A DNA stretch of 50,876 bases from Phenylobacterium sp. (GCF_016793285.1 NZ_JAEUMO010000230.1:1-50876); one strand, 5' to 3'. Shown: positions 39,982 through 48,590, counted from the first letter of the stretch. Program-made: numbers and translations. The notes: generated by a model not told the origin, from the sequence alone.

Positions 39982-41705
39982 CAGATTTCCCCCCGCTTCT
40001 TGGCCTCGACCGCGTGGGCGCAGGCCCGCGCCGTGAGCGCCATATAGGTCAACGACGGGTTCACGCACGACGACGAGGTCATCGCCGCCCCGTCTGTCAC
40101 GTAGACGTTCCTGCACTCCCAGACCTGGTTGTGCGCGTTCAGCACCGACGTCTTCGGATCGCGGCCCATCCGCGCCGTGCCCATCTCGTGGATGCCGAGA
40201 CCCAGCGGCGAGCCGGTGTCGAAGCCGGTCACGTTCGTGAAGCCGGCCGCCTCCGCCATCTCGATCGCCTGGGCCTGCATGTCCTTGCGCATGGCCAGCT
40301 CGTTCTCGCGGATGACGGCGTCCATGGTCAGCGTCGGCAGCCCGTACTTGTCGGTCCTGGCCTTGTTCAGCGTCACCCGGTTCTCAGGGTTCGGCAGCAC
40401 CTCGCCGAAGCCGCCGATGCGAAACGCCCAGGGGCCGGGCTGGCTCAGCGCCGCCTTGCGCTCGGCCCCGATCCCCGGCTGGTCGCGATCCCAGCCCAGG
40501 CGCGCAGCCCCGCCCTGGTAGCCGTAGCCGCGGATGAAGTCCTTCCGCGCGCTCTTCTCGTCGCCCAGGTTGCGGAAGCGCGGGACGTAGATCCCGTTCG
40601 GCCGGCGGCCCGAGTAGTACTCGTCGAGATAGCCCGGCACGAGGCCCTGGGCGCCCACGTTCAGATGGTGATCCATGACGTTGCGGCCGAGCTGGTCGCT
40701 GCGGTTGCCGAACCCGTTCGGGAAGCGCCGGCTCGTCGAGTTCATCAAGAGCCATGTCGAGTTCAGCGCCGAAGCGCAGACGAAGATCACGCCGGCGTAG
40801 AACGCCTCTTCCTGCCGCGTCGCCTCGTCGAGGATCTTCACCCCCGTCGCCTTCTGGGTCTTCTCGTCGAAGATCAGGCTGGTGGCGATCGAGTTCGGGC
40901 GGATCTTCAGGTTGCCCGTGCGCTCGGCCGCCACCAGGGTCGCCGAGTTCGAGCTGAAGTAGGCGCCGAACGGGCAGCCCCGCATGCACATGTTGCGGTA
41001 CTGGCACTTGCCGCGGCCCAGCGCGAGCTGCTCCTCCGTGGGCGCCGTGAGATGGGCCGCACGGCCGATGGTGACGCGGCGGCCGAACTTGCCCTCGGTC
41101 GACGCCTTGAAGGCCTTCTCGACGCAGTTCATCTCCATCGGCGGCTGGAACACGCCGTCGGGAAGCTGCGGCAGGCCCTCGGCCTGGCCCGAGACGCCGA
41201 TGAACCGCTCCACGTAGTCGTACCAGGGCGCGATGTCGGCGTAGCGGATCGGCCAGTCGACGCCGACGCCCTGCCTGGCGTTCGCCTCGAAGTCGAGGTC
41301 CGAGTGCCGGTAGCTCTGCCGCGCCCACAAGAGCGAGCGGCCGCCGACGTGGTAGCCGCGGATCCAGTCGAACGGCTTGTCCTCGGTGTAGGGGTTCTCG
41401 TCGTCCTTGACGAAGAAGTGCTGCGTGTACTCGGTCAGCGCATAGCCGGTGCGGTTCTGGACGGGATAGTGCGCCTTCAGCTCGGCGTCCGGCAGCTTCG
41501 CCCGCGGGTACTTCACTTCCCACGGCGCGGTCTGGGCCGTCGGATAGTCCTCGATGTGCTTCACCATCGGGCCGCGCTCGAGCACGAGGACCTTTAGCCC
41601 CTTCTCGGTCAGCTCCTTGGCGGCCCAGCCGCCGGTGATGCCGCTGCCGATGACGATGGCGTCATAGGTGCGTTCGGCCTTCGCCTTGCCGGTGAGGTTC
41701 GCCAT
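39981..41705 (-). CDS. GMC family FAD sugar dehydrogenase, catalytic subunit
   Basis: A 574-residue flavoprotein. YDAIVIGSGITGGWAAKELTEKG is represented by the GxGxxG start of the FAD fold; VGGRSLLWARQSYR follows; CQYRNMCMRGCPFGAYF holds the Cys set that binds an Fe-S cluster in bacterial FAD glucose dehydrogenases; GIHEMGTARMG and SSSCVNPSLTYMALT carry the catalytic His and Asn. It lacks its own signal peptide and is expected to leave the cell with the Tat-tagged small subunit. Context with a TIM-barrel protein and a Gfo/Idh enzyme fits glucoside 3-dehydrogenase, which makes 3-keto sugars; gluconate or sorbitol dehydrogenase are other options. Confidence 0.85.
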   Translation of the reverse strand: MANLTGKAKAERTYDAIVIGSGITGGWAAKELTEKGLKVLVLERGPMVKHIEDYPTAQTAPWEVKYPRAKLPDAELKAHYPVQNRTGYALTEYTQHFFVKDDENPYTEDKPFDWIRGYHVGGRSLLWARQSYRHSDLDFEANARQGVGVDWPIRYADIAPWYDYVERFIGVSGQAEGLPQLPDGVFQPPMEMNCVEKAFKASTEGKFGRRVTIGRAAHLTAPTEEQLALGRGKCQYRNMCMRGCPFGAYFSSNSATLVAAERTGNLKIRPNSIATSLIFDEKTQKATGVKILDEATRQEEAFYAGVIFVCASALNSTWLLMNSTSRRFPNGFGNRSDQLGRNVMDHHLNVGAQGLVPGYLDEYYSGRRPNGIYVPRFRNLGDEKSARKDFIRGYGYQGGAARLGWDRDQPGIGAERKAALSQPGPWAFRIGGFGEVLPNPENRVTLNKARTDKYGLPTLTMDAVIRENELAMRKDMQAQAIEMAEAAGFTNVTGFDTGSPLGLGIHEMGTARMGRDPKTSVLNAHNQVWECRNVYVTDGAAMTSSSCVNPSLTYMALTARACAHAVEAKKRGEI

Positions 41706-41706
41706 C

Positions 41707-42669
41707 TCAGACCTTCGCCAGGAAGTCGTAGGAGATCTTCGCCGCTTTGATCCGCGGCCGCTCGAACGGCGCCTCCTGCTCGACGTAGAAGTGGCGCACG
41801 CCGGCCGCGTAGGCGGCAGGGAGCAGGGTCTTCCAGTCGATCTCGCCGGAACCGATCTCGGTCGGATCCATGCGCAGCTCGAAGTTGGGCTTGGTCGAGG
41901 CCTTGAGGTCCTTCACGTGCATCATGGTCACACGGCCCTTGTGCTTCCTGATGAAGGCCGCCGGGTCGACGCCAGCGGCGGCGATCCAGCCCACGTCGGC
42001 CTCGAAGGTCACCAGCGCCGGATCGGTCTCCTTGATCAGGATCTCGATGCCGGTGGTCGATCCCTGCGGCGCGAACTCGAAGTTGTGGTTGTGGTAGCCG
42101 AGCCTGATCCCGGCCTTCTTCAGCACCGCGGCCTTCTCGTTGAGGAAGCGGGCGTTCTCCTTCCAGTCGTCGGCGTTCATGGCGGTCAGCACCCTGCGCA
42201 GCCAGCCGGCGATGTCCTCGCCCGACGCGGGGCGCAGGCCCAGGCGCTCGGGGATCCGCGGGCTCGGCATCACCGCCTGCGTGGCGCCCACCGCGAGCAC
42301 CGAGTCGGCCAGCTTGCCGAGGTCGCCGTCGAGGCCGCCGTCGGGGCCCATCGCGCGGCTCTGCACATGGACGCTCGTGGCCTTCAGCCCCACCTTGTCC
42401 AGCGCCGCCCGGAACTGCGCCGGCGTCTTCCCGTAGAAGCCCGCCAGCTCGACGGTCTTGTAGCCGGCCGCCGCCACCGCCGCGAGCGTGCCGTCGAGGT
42501 CGCGCGCCGCGTCCGGGCCCAGGGTGTAGAGCTGGATGCCGATCGGCAGGCCCTTGCCCGCGAAGAAGGGCTTGGCGGCCCCGCTCGCGCCCGTCGCTGC
42601 GGCGGTCATGGCCGCGGCGCCCGCGACGAGGAAGCCCCGGCGATCGAGGCCGGTTCGTTCGAGCAGCAT
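41707..42669 (-). CDS. Tat-exported TIM-barrel sugar isomerase/epimerase-like protein
   Basis: A 320-residue protein with a Tat signal (LDRRGFLVAGAAAMTAAAT) and an AP-endonuclease-2/xylose-isomerase-like TIM barrel: IGIQLYTLG, GYKTVELAGFYG, GYHNHNFEF, VTFEADVGWI, MMHVKDLKA and EIGSGEIDW. The Glu, Asp, His and Glu in the later motifs form the metal site. Periplasmic members next to GMC dehydrogenases are thought to act on 3-keto sugars or glycosides, by isomerisation or elimination of the aglycone. Ends two bases before the GMC start, and heads that operon. A palindromic LacI-type site lies 118 bases upstream. Confidence 0.8.
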   Translation of the reverse strand: MLLERTGLDRRGFLVAGAAAMTAAATGASGAAKPFFAGKGLPIGIQLYTLGPDAARDLDGTLAAVAAAGYKTVELAGFYGKTPAQFRAALDKVGLKATSVHVQSRAMGPDGGLDGDLGKLADSVLAVGATQAVMPSPRIPERLGLRPASGEDIAGWLRRVLTAMNADDWKENARFLNEKAAVLKKAGIRLGYHNHNFEFAPQGSTTGIEILIKETDPALVTFEADVGWIAAAGVDPAAFIRKHKGRVTMMHVKDLKASTKPNFELRMDPTEIGSGEIDWKTLLPAAYAAGVRHFYVEQEAPFERPRIKAAKISYDFLAKV

Positions 42670-42786
42670 GTGGCGTCTCCCCTGATCATCGCTTCCCAGC
42701 CCACGACGGATGGCGGCGCACGGCGGATGGCGGCGCGCGCCGGGGCCCGAGGAAGCTGCCGGCGACCGTTCCCGTCGCTTTTCTGA

Positions 42787-42800
42787 TGTAATGCATTACA
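42787..42800. promoter_or_regulatory. LacI-type operator, perfect palindrome
   Basis: TGTAATGCATTACA is its own reverse complement. It lies just after the lacI stop and upstream of the TIM-barrel/GMC operon. The same core (TGTAA, ATTACA) recurs at 43876-43889 upstream of the MFS gene, so both divergent sugar operons should be under LacI. Confidence 0.7.
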
Positions 42801-42828
42801 CGCACGCGAACACCTGTCGACTCCGTTG

Positions 42829-43833
42829 TCAGGCCGCTGGGCCCGTGGACGCGCGCACCACCAGTTCGTGCGCCAGGGTCACCGGCTCGGCCGGAGCCGG
42901 CTCACCTGCCAGGATGTCCAGCAGCAGCTTCACCGCCGTACGCCCGATCTCGGCCATCGGCTGGCGCACCGTCGTCAGCGGCGGGTCCAGGAAGCGCGCG
43001 TAGCGGACGTCGTCGAAACCGACGATGGAGAGCCCCGCGGGACAGGCGACGCCCCTCGCCCGGCAGGCGGACAGGGCCCCCACGGCGATCTCGTCCGAGA
43101 AGCAGAAGACCGCGCTCGGCCGGCCGGCCGCCGCCAGAAGCCGCGTCGTCTCCTGCAGCCCCGACTCGATGGTGTAGTCGGCGTGGACGACGGCCAGCCC
43201 GCGCTCCGCGCCCGCGGCGACGGCGGCGCGCCGCACCCCCGCCAGCCGCTCGCGGGTCAGGTGGCTCTCCAGCGGGCCCGCGATCACGCCGACACGGCAG
43301 TGGCCCATGGAGTACAGCAAGCCCATCGCCTCGGCGGCGGCCCGCGCGTTGTCGATGTGGACGCCGGCGACGCCATGCTCGGCGGAGAAGTCGCAGGCGT
43401 TGACCAGTGGCGCCTGGGCGCCCCGCGCCGCCACCACGCGCGCCAGCGATGGCGGCATCCGGTGGCCCAGGAAGATCAGCCCGTCGGCCTCCTTGCGCAG
43501 CAGCATCTCGGCGTACTGCGCCTCGCGGCTCTCGTCGCCGCGGGTGTCGCCCAGCAGCACCGAATGGCCCGCGGCCTGCGCCGCCTCCTCGGCGCCTCGC
43601 AGGACCTCCGAGAAGAAGGGGTTCGAGACGTCGGGGACCATCACCATGATCTTCGACGTCCGCAGCATGCGCAGGCTCTTGGCCGCGTGGTTCGGGGCGT
43701 AGTGCAGCGCCTCGATCGCCTCCTGCACGCGCGCCCGGGTCTCGGGTTGCACGATCTCGGGATTGGAGAGCGCGCGCGACACCGTGGCGGTCGACACGCC
43801 GGCCCGCGCAGCCACGGCCTTGATCGTGCTCAC
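42829..43833 (-). CDS. LacI family transcriptional regulator
   Basis: A 334-residue repressor with the LacI helix-turn-helix and hinge (TIKAVAARAGVSTATVSRAL, then PNHAAKSLR) and a periplasmic-binding-protein-like sensor domain (MVMVPDVSNPFFSEVLRG, VGVIAGPLESHLTRERLAGV, CFSDEIAVGALSACR, GFDDVRYARFLDPPLTTV). Start is GTG at 43833, preceded by GGGGAG. Encoded between the TIM/GMC operon and the MFS/Gfo operon, with matching palindromes beyond each end of the gene. It therefore probably represses both operons, and itself, until a sugar or keto-sugar binds. Confidence 0.87.
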   Translation of the reverse strand: MSTIKAVAARAGVSTATVSRALSNPEIVQPETRARVQEAIEALHYAPNHAAKSLRMLRTSKIMVMVPDVSNPFFSEVLRGAEEAAQAAGHSVLLGDTRGDESREAQYAEMLLRKEADGLIFLGHRMPPSLARVVAARGAQAPLVNACDFSAEHGVAGVHIDNARAAAEAMGLLYSMGHCRVGVIAGPLESHLTRERLAGVRRAAVAAGAERGLAVVHADYTIESGLQETTRLLAAAGRPSAVFCFSDEIAVGALSACRARGVACPAGLSIVGFDDVRYARFLDPPLTTVRQPMAEIGRTAVKLLLDILAGEPAPAEPVTLAHELVVRASTGPAA

Positions 43834-43873
43834 CGGCTCCCCGCTTGATCTGCCCGCCCCGATGGGCGATGAA

Positions 43874-43891
43874 GATGTAAAGCATTACATC
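43874..43891. promoter_or_regulatory. LacI-type operator, imperfect palindrome
   Basis: GATGTAAAGCATTACATC (43874-43891) is symmetric except for one base pair beside the centre. It is 40 bases before lacI and 15 bases before the MFS start, overlapping the expected transcription start zone of both. Confidence 0.7.
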
Positions 43892-43905
43892 AGGGAGGGG
43901 AAGCG

Positions 43906-45357
43906 ATGGGGGAATCGAGTTCGCCGGCCGGAGTCGAGGGCGCGCGCCTGTTCACCGGCAGTTGCGCCGCCGTCACCGCCCTGGCGTTCAGCTTCGCGGC
44001 CATGAGCGGCGTGATGTACGCCCTGAAAGGCGAGTTCCTGCTGACCAACGCCCAGGTGGGCCTGATCGGCGGCGCCGGTCTCTGGGGCATGGCGATCTCG
44101 CAGATCGGCTTCTCGTCGGTCGTCGACGTGGTGGGCATGAGGAACCTCATGCGCCTGACCTTCGTCGGCCATGTGGCGGGCGTGCTCCTCTTCGTCACCG
44201 CCACCGGCTTCGGCGGGCTCTTCGCCGGCGCGCTGGTGATGGCGATCGCCAACGGCGTGATCGAGGCGGTGTGCAATCCGCTCGTCGCCACGCTCTATCC
44301 GGAGCGCAAGGCCAGCATGCTGAACCGGCTGCACCTCTGGTTCCCGGGCGGCATCGTCCTGGGTGGCCTCGCCATCTGGGGCCTCAGCTACACCGACCTC
44401 TCCTGGCGCTGGTCGATGGCCGTCGTGCTCGCCCCGGCCCTCCTCTACGCCGCGCTCCTCGCCACCGCGAAGTTCCCGCCCACCGAGGCGGCGCAGCATG
44501 GCGCGAAGTTCACCGACGCCTTCCGGGCGGTGTTCACCACCCCGCTGCTCTGGCTGTTCCTGGGCCTGATGGCGATCACCATGAGCCTTGAGCTCGGCCC
44601 CAACCGCTGGATTCCGGCGGTGCTGGAGGCCGGCGGTCTCTCGGGCATCCTGGTGCTGGTGATGATCAACGGCGTCATGGCGGTGGCCCGCGCCAACGCG
44701 CATGCGCTGCTCTCCCGCGTCTCGCCGCCGGTCGTGCTGATGATCGGCACGGGCGTCGCGGGCCTGGGCCTGCTCTGGCTGTCCTATGCGAGCGGGCTCG
44801 GCGCGACCGTGGCCTCGGCCCTGGTCTTCGCGGTCGGCATCGCGGTGGTGTGGCCCACCATGATGGGCTTCGTCTCCGAACGCGCGCCGCGCACCGGCGC
44901 ACTCGGCCTCGGCCTCATGGCCGCCGCCGGCTCCCTGGCCGTCGGCATCGTCACCACGCCGCTGCTGGGCGAGATCGCCGACAAGCACCTGCCGCAGATC
45001 GCGCCGGCCGCCGAGGTGCGCACGATCGCCGCCCAGGTCGCCGCACAGCCCGGCGTCACCGATCCGAAGCTCAAGGAAGAGGCGCTGGCCATGGCCGGCG
45101 CGGCGGCGCTGCCCGCGGAGACCGGCGACCTCCTGCGCCGCGCCGCCGCCGGCGAAGCAGGTCCCGACATCGCCAAGGCCGCCGGCCCCGTGCTGGCCGC
45201 CGCAGAGAACAAGAGCGGCCTGCTGAGCTTCCGCTATCTCGTGCCGTTCGCGGCGCTCGTCTGCCTCGTCTTCGGCCTGGTGATCCTCATGGACCGCCGC
45301 GCCGGCGGCTACGCGGCCCAGGTCGCACGCGCCCAGTTCCAACAGGAGACCCGATGA
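43906..45357 (+). CDS. MFS transporter (sugar-type)
   Basis: A 483-residue membrane protein with about twelve spans. Features include GEFLLTNAQVGLIGGAGLWG, a LNRLHLWFPGGIVLGG segment like the fucose-type MFS group, and a long charged insert (VRTIAAQVAAQPGVTDPKLK, residues about 365-430) before the last span, probably outside the membrane. ATG at 43906 follows AGGGAGGGGA and lies just after the LacI site. It overlaps the Gfo/Idh gene by ATGA. Likely imports the oxidised sugar made in the periplasm by the GMC dehydrogenase. Confidence 0.82.
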   Translation: MGESSSPAGVEGARLFTGSCAAVTALAFSFAAMSGVMYALKGEFLLTNAQVGLIGGAGLWGMAISQIGFSSVVDVVGMRNLMRLTFVGHVAGVLLFVTATGFGGLFAGALVMAIANGVIEAVCNPLVATLYPERKASMLNRLHLWFPGGIVLGGLAIWGLSYTDLSWRWSMAVVLAPALLYAALLATAKFPPTEAAQHGAKFTDAFRAVFTTPLLWLFLGLMAITMSLELGPNRWIPAVLEAGGLSGILVLVMINGVMAVARANAHALLSRVSPPVVLMIGTGVAGLGLLWLSYASGLGATVASALVFAVGIAVVWPTMMGFVSERAPRTGALGLGLMAAAGSLAVGIVTTPLLGEIADKHLPQIAPAAEVRTIAAQVAAQPGVTDPKLKEEALAMAGAAALPAETGDLLRRAAAGEAGPDIAKAAGPVLAAAENKSGLLSFRYLVPFAALVCLVFGLVILMDRRAGGYAAQVARAQFQQETR

Positions 45358-46580
45358 CCGTCCCGCCCCTTCGTATCGGCTTCATCGGCTCCGGCTTCAT
45401 CGCGAAGTTCCACCTCAAGAGTTTCGAGAGCGTCCGCAACGCCCAGATCACCGGCGTCTTCAGCCCCACGCCCGCCAAGCGGCAGGCGCTGGCGGACGCG
45501 GTGAACGCCGCCGAACTCGGCCCCTGCACCGCGCACGACAGCCTGGAGTCGTTGCTGAACGCCCCGGATGTCGACGCCATCTGGCTGCTCTCGCCCAACG
45601 ACACGCGCCTGGACGTCATGCGCGCGCTCAACAAGGCGGTGAAGGCCGGCACGTCGAAGGTCCGCGCGGTGGCCTGCGAGAAGCCGCTGGGCCGGACGCT
45701 GGCCGAAGCCCGCGAGGTGCTGAGCCTCGCCGAGGACGTCGGCCTCGCCCACGGCTACCTGGAGAACCAGGTGTTCTCGACCGCCGTCGAGCGCGGCAAG
45801 GAGATCATCTGGCGTCGCGCGGTCCCCGCCACCGGCCGCCCCTACCTCGCCCGCGCGGCCGAGGAGCACTCGGGCCCGCACGAGGCCTGGTTCTGGCGCG
45901 GCGACAAGCAGGGCGGCGGCGTCATGAGCGACATGATGTGCCACTCGGTCGAGGTCGCCCGCTTCCTGCTGACGAAGCCCGGCGCGGCGCGGAACAGCCT
46001 GAAGGTCACCTCCGTCCAGGGCTCCGTCGGCTACCTCAAGTGGAGCCACGGCCGCTACGCGAACCAGCTCCAGGAGACCTACGGCAAGGAGGTCGACACC
46101 GTCCGCCGCCCGATCGAGGACTTCGCCCGCGCCACCGTCACCCTGGAGGACGAGGCGGGCCAGCCGCTGATCATCGAGGCCTCGACGTCCTGGTCCTACG
46201 TGGGCGCTGGCCTGCGTATCGACCTGGCGCTGCTGGGCCCCGAGTACGCGATGGAGTTCAGCTCGCTCAGCCCGGCGCTGAAGGTGTTCCTCTCGCGCGC
46301 CATCACCGGCGAGGGCGGCGAGGATCTGGTCGAGAAGCAGAACGCCGAGCAAGGCCTGATGCCCATCGTCGAGGACGAGGCCGGGGTCTACGGCTACATC
46401 GGCGAGAACCGCCACATGGTCGACTGCTTCCGGCACGGCCGCGCGCCCATCGAGACCTTCGAGGACGGCGTCGAGGTCGTGCGCATGATCATGGGCCTCT
46501 ACAAGTCCGCCGAGGAAGGGCGCGTCATCGCCGTCGACGATCCCGGCCTGGAAACCTACGTCCCCGAACCGGCGCGGTAA
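45354..46580 (+). CDS. Gfo/Idh/MocA family oxidoreductase
   Basis: A 408-residue NAD(P)-dependent enzyme. The Rossmann start is GFIGSGFIAKFHLKSF, the EKP motif reads CEKPLGRT, and the C-terminal sheet domain has WFWRGDKQGGGVMSDMMCHSVE with the likely catalytic His. No signal peptide, so cytoplasmic. In keto-sugar pathways such enzymes reduce or oxidise C3 of the sugar ring, reversing or completing the periplasmic step. ATG at 45354 overlaps the MFS stop, with AGGAGA just upstream. The pairing with the MFS gene under a LacI site supports a role in using the imported sugar. Confidence 0.85.
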   Translation: MTVPPLRIGFIGSGFIAKFHLKSFESVRNAQITGVFSPTPAKRQALADAVNAAELGPCTAHDSLESLLNAPDVDAIWLLSPNDTRLDVMRALNKAVKAGTSKVRAVACEKPLGRTLAEAREVLSLAEDVGLAHGYLENQVFSTAVERGKEIIWRRAVPATGRPYLARAAEEHSGPHEAWFWRGDKQGGGVMSDMMCHSVEVARFLLTKPGAARNSLKVTSVQGSVGYLKWSHGRYANQLQETYGKEVDTVRRPIEDFARATVTLEDEAGQPLIIEASTSWSYVGAGLRIDLALLGPEYAMEFSSLSPALKVFLSRAITGEGGEDLVEKQNAEQGLMPIVEDEAGVYGYIGENRHMVDCFRHGRAPIETFEDGVEVVRMIMGLYKSAEEGRVIAVDDPGLETYVPEPAR

Positions 46581-46591
46581 GGTTGCCCTGA

Positions 46592-46606
46592 CGCGGCTAA
46601 GCCGCG
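46592..46606. terminator. Weak convergent hairpin
   Basis: CGCGGCT and AGCCGCG surround a single A between the Gfo/Idh and cupin genes, and the arm overlaps the cupin stop codon. In RNA this would form a five-base stem with a five-base loop on either strand. No U-run. Confidence 0.3.
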
Positions 46607-47031
46607 CCGTAGTGGACCAGCACGATGCACCCCGTCTTCGTGGTCCAGCGCGGATGCGCCCCGCCCTCGGGCGTGCCGAGGTAGTCGCCCGGACCATAGG
46701 ACTGGTCGTCGATGACCAGGTCGCCGGCGACGACCACCGTATGCTCGAAGCTGCGATGCTCGTGGTCGGGGATCGCCGCACCCGGCTCGCAGCGCAGCAG
46801 GTACGTCTCCCGCGTCCAGAGCCGCTTGAACGTCACCCCCGGCGCGTAGGCGCGCCAGCGGCCCTCGCCGACCCGGTCCTGGGTGTTGGCGAGGCCGAGC
46901 CCCTCCATGCCGCCCGCGATCCGCGCCCAGAGCTTCGCCGGCGGGTCCTCCGCGGGCATGGCGAGGTCGAGCCCGGCCAGATGCTGGTCGGTCTCCTCGT
47001 CGACGAACCAGGGCGCTTTCCTGCCCGTCAT
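46597..47031 (-). CDS. ChrR-like single-domain cupin protein
   Basis: A 144-residue protein with one cupin domain of the ChrR type: PDHEHRSFEHTVVVAGDLVID, YGPGDYLGTPEGGAHPRWTT and GCIVLVHYG. ChrR proteins are zinc-binding anti-sigma factors with an N-terminal sigma-binding domain (HxxxCxxC) and a C-terminal cupin. Here the N-terminal 60 residues have no such Cys/His motif, so only the sensory cupin is present. It overlaps the ECF sigma gene by four bases (47028-47031), and the pairing suggests it modulates that sigma factor. It could also be a stand-alone cupin enzyme. Confidence 0.75.
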   Translation of the reverse strand: MTGRKAPWFVDEETDQHLAGLDLAMPAEDPPAKLWARIAGGMEGLGLANTQDRVGEGRWRAYAPGVTFKRLWTRETYLLRCEPGAAIPDHEHRSFEHTVVVAGDLVIDDQSYGPGDYLGTPEGGAHPRWTTKTGCIVLVHYGAA

Positions 47032-47537
47032 CCCGCCAAGTTCTCCTTCAGCGCGGCCACGCCCCGCCGCACCCAGCTCTTCACCGTCCCGAGCGGCGCG
47101 CGCATATGCTCGGCAAGCTCGGAATGGCTCAGTCCATAGACGTACATGAGCACCACCGCATTCCGATGCGCCTCGGGCAGATCCTCCAGCGCCTGCCTGA
47201 GACGCGGATGCACCCAGGTGTCGTCCAGCGGCGGCGACTCCAGCTCGTCCGGCAGGGCGGCCATCTCGCGCGGCCGGCAGTCGATGGCGGCGTGGCGGGC
47301 CACAATGGTGATCCAGGTCGAGGGCTTGCCGCGCGCGGCGTCGAAGCGGTGGGCGTTCTTCCAGATCTTCAGGAACGCCTGATGCGCGGCGTCCTCGGCC
47401 AGCGCTGCGTCGCGCAGGATGCGCCTGGCGATGCCGTAGAGCCGGCCGCCGATCAGCCGATAGAGCGCGTGGGCCGCCTCGCGGTCGCCCCGCCCCATCG
47501 CCCCCAGGAGGCGCGCCAGCTCGCCCTCGTCCAGCAT
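47028..47537 (-). CDS. ECF sigma factor (partner of ChrR-like cupin)
   Basis: A 169-residue sigma factor: region 2 (LYRLIGGRLYGIARRILRD, AAHQAFLKIWKNAHRFD, KPSTWITIVARHAAIDC) and region 4 (LPEAHRNAVVLMYVYGLSHS, APLGTVKSWVRRGVAALK). I start at ATG 47537, giving a normal ECF length; the frame is open to 47684 but the added 49 residues look like a translated leader without a ribosome site. The sequence is of the kind paired with ChrR-type regulators that respond to singlet oxygen or related stress. The 80 bases upstream (47685-47765) are AT-rich and probably hold its promoter. Confidence 0.83.
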   Translation of the reverse strand: MLDEGELARLLGAMGRGDREAAHALYRLIGGRLYGIARRILRDAALAEDAAHQAFLKIWKNAHRFDAARGKPSTWITIVARHAAIDCRPREMAALPDELESPPLDDTWVHPRLRQALEDLPEAHRNAVVLMYVYGLSHSELAEHMRAPLGTVKSWVRRGVAALKENLAG

Positions 47538-47765
47538 CGATCTCACATACCCGCGTCGTCCGACGGCCGCATCCGTTTCGACCCGCGGCGGGGTAGCCCC
47601 CGACGACAGGTCAGCGCCCCTGCGGGCGCCGAAACGGACGGGAGAGGATACGGCGGTCATCGCGGCAAGTATGCGGGATGTCATAATAATTGTAGAGTAT
47701 TTATTCCAATCAAAATGAAATCAATTCTGGCGGAATCGAGTTTTCCTCCGGATCATTTCACATGA

Positions 47766-48590
47766 TCATTCGTCGTTCGGAATATTCAGTAGCGCTCCGC
47801 AGGCTTTGCAGTGTACGGCGTCCGGATCATGGCGCATCAGGCCGCAGTCCTGGCAGGTGAAGCGGACCTTGTAGGGCCGGATCAGCGTCTGGGCGAAGCG
47901 GACGAAGAGCGTGATGCCGCTGATCATGATCACGATGGTCAGCAGCCGCCCCCAGGCGCCCGGAAGCGTGATGTCGCCGAAGCCGGTCGTCGTCAGGGTG
48001 GTGACGGTGAAATAGAGCGCATCGACGTAGCCGTTCAGGCCGGGATGGCTGCGTGCGAAGCTGGCGTAGACGAAACCCGTCGCTACGAAGATGAACGTGA
48101 CCAGGGTGGCCAGCGATTTCGAGACATCCTCGACCCGGCTGTCGTCGTAGCGACGGCCGACCGTGTCCCAGAAGATCTCGCTGTGGAGCACCGACCACAG
48201 CCTCAGCACCCGCAGGAAGGCGAAGTTGAAGAGCAGCAGCGGGAAGAGCAGCGTCACCAGCACGAAGAGGTCGAGCCACGTCGACAGGCGGCGCAGGAAG
48301 ACGCGGAGGCTGGTGTCGGCGAGCGCGCGCGCCCCCACATCGAGGGTGAGCACCAGCGCCACCACATAGTCCAGCGTCAGGTAGACGGGGTAGTAGTCGC
48401 GCAGGAACGGCGCGGCGATGAAGAAGCCGATCAGCAGCACGTCGATGGCGATGACCCAGAGGCGGAAGCGGACCGCCTCGGGCGAGGCCCCGTGGTAGAG
48501 TTCGCGCAGGCGCACGCGCAGCCGCGGAAGCGCTCGTCGCCTTCCCGGATCGCCCGCCACGCCCTGCTCCACCAAAACCTCCTCGGCCAT
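47766..48590 (-). CDS. Potassium channel family protein with C-terminal zinc ribbon
   Basis: A 274-residue membrane protein with about six spans. Spans 1-4 are compact (RLWVIAIDVLLIGFFIAAPF, YVVALVLTLDVGARAL, FVLVTLLFPLLLFNFAFLRV); the pore region reads YFTVTTLTTTGFGDITLPG, a TTGFGD filter close to the canonical TVGYGD. After the last span comes a cytoplasmic tail CQDCGLMRHDPDAVHCKACG, two CxxC pairs that should bind one zinc ion. The channel lets K+ across the inner membrane, and the ribbon may gate it or bind a partner. Start ATG at 48590. The stop lies 80 bases from the ECF sigma open frame. Confidence 0.8.
   Translation of the reverse strand: MAEEVLVEQGVAGDPGRRRALPRLRVRLRELYHGASPEAVRFRLWVIAIDVLLIGFFIAAPFLRDYYPVYLTLDYVVALVLTLDVGARALADTSLRVFLRRLSTWLDLFVLVTLLFPLLLFNFAFLRVLRLWSVLHSEIFWDTVGRRYDDSRVEDVSKSLATLVTFIFVATGFVYASFARSHPGLNGYVDALYFTVTTLTTTGFGDITLPGAWGRLLTIVIMISGITLFVRFAQTLIRPYKVRFTCQDCGLMRHDPDAVHCKACGALLNIPNDE

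Noticed and set aside
42708-42736. Direct repeat of GGATGGCGGCGC in the TIM-barrel leader
   Set aside because: Two 12-base copies of simple GC-rich sequence 17 bases apart; no structure or function can be argued.
47750-47755. TGATCC (minus strand) as an RpoE/ChrR-type -35 for the ECF sigma gene
   Set aside because: The matching TAAGA-type -10 is not found at about 18 bases, so the hexamer may be chance.
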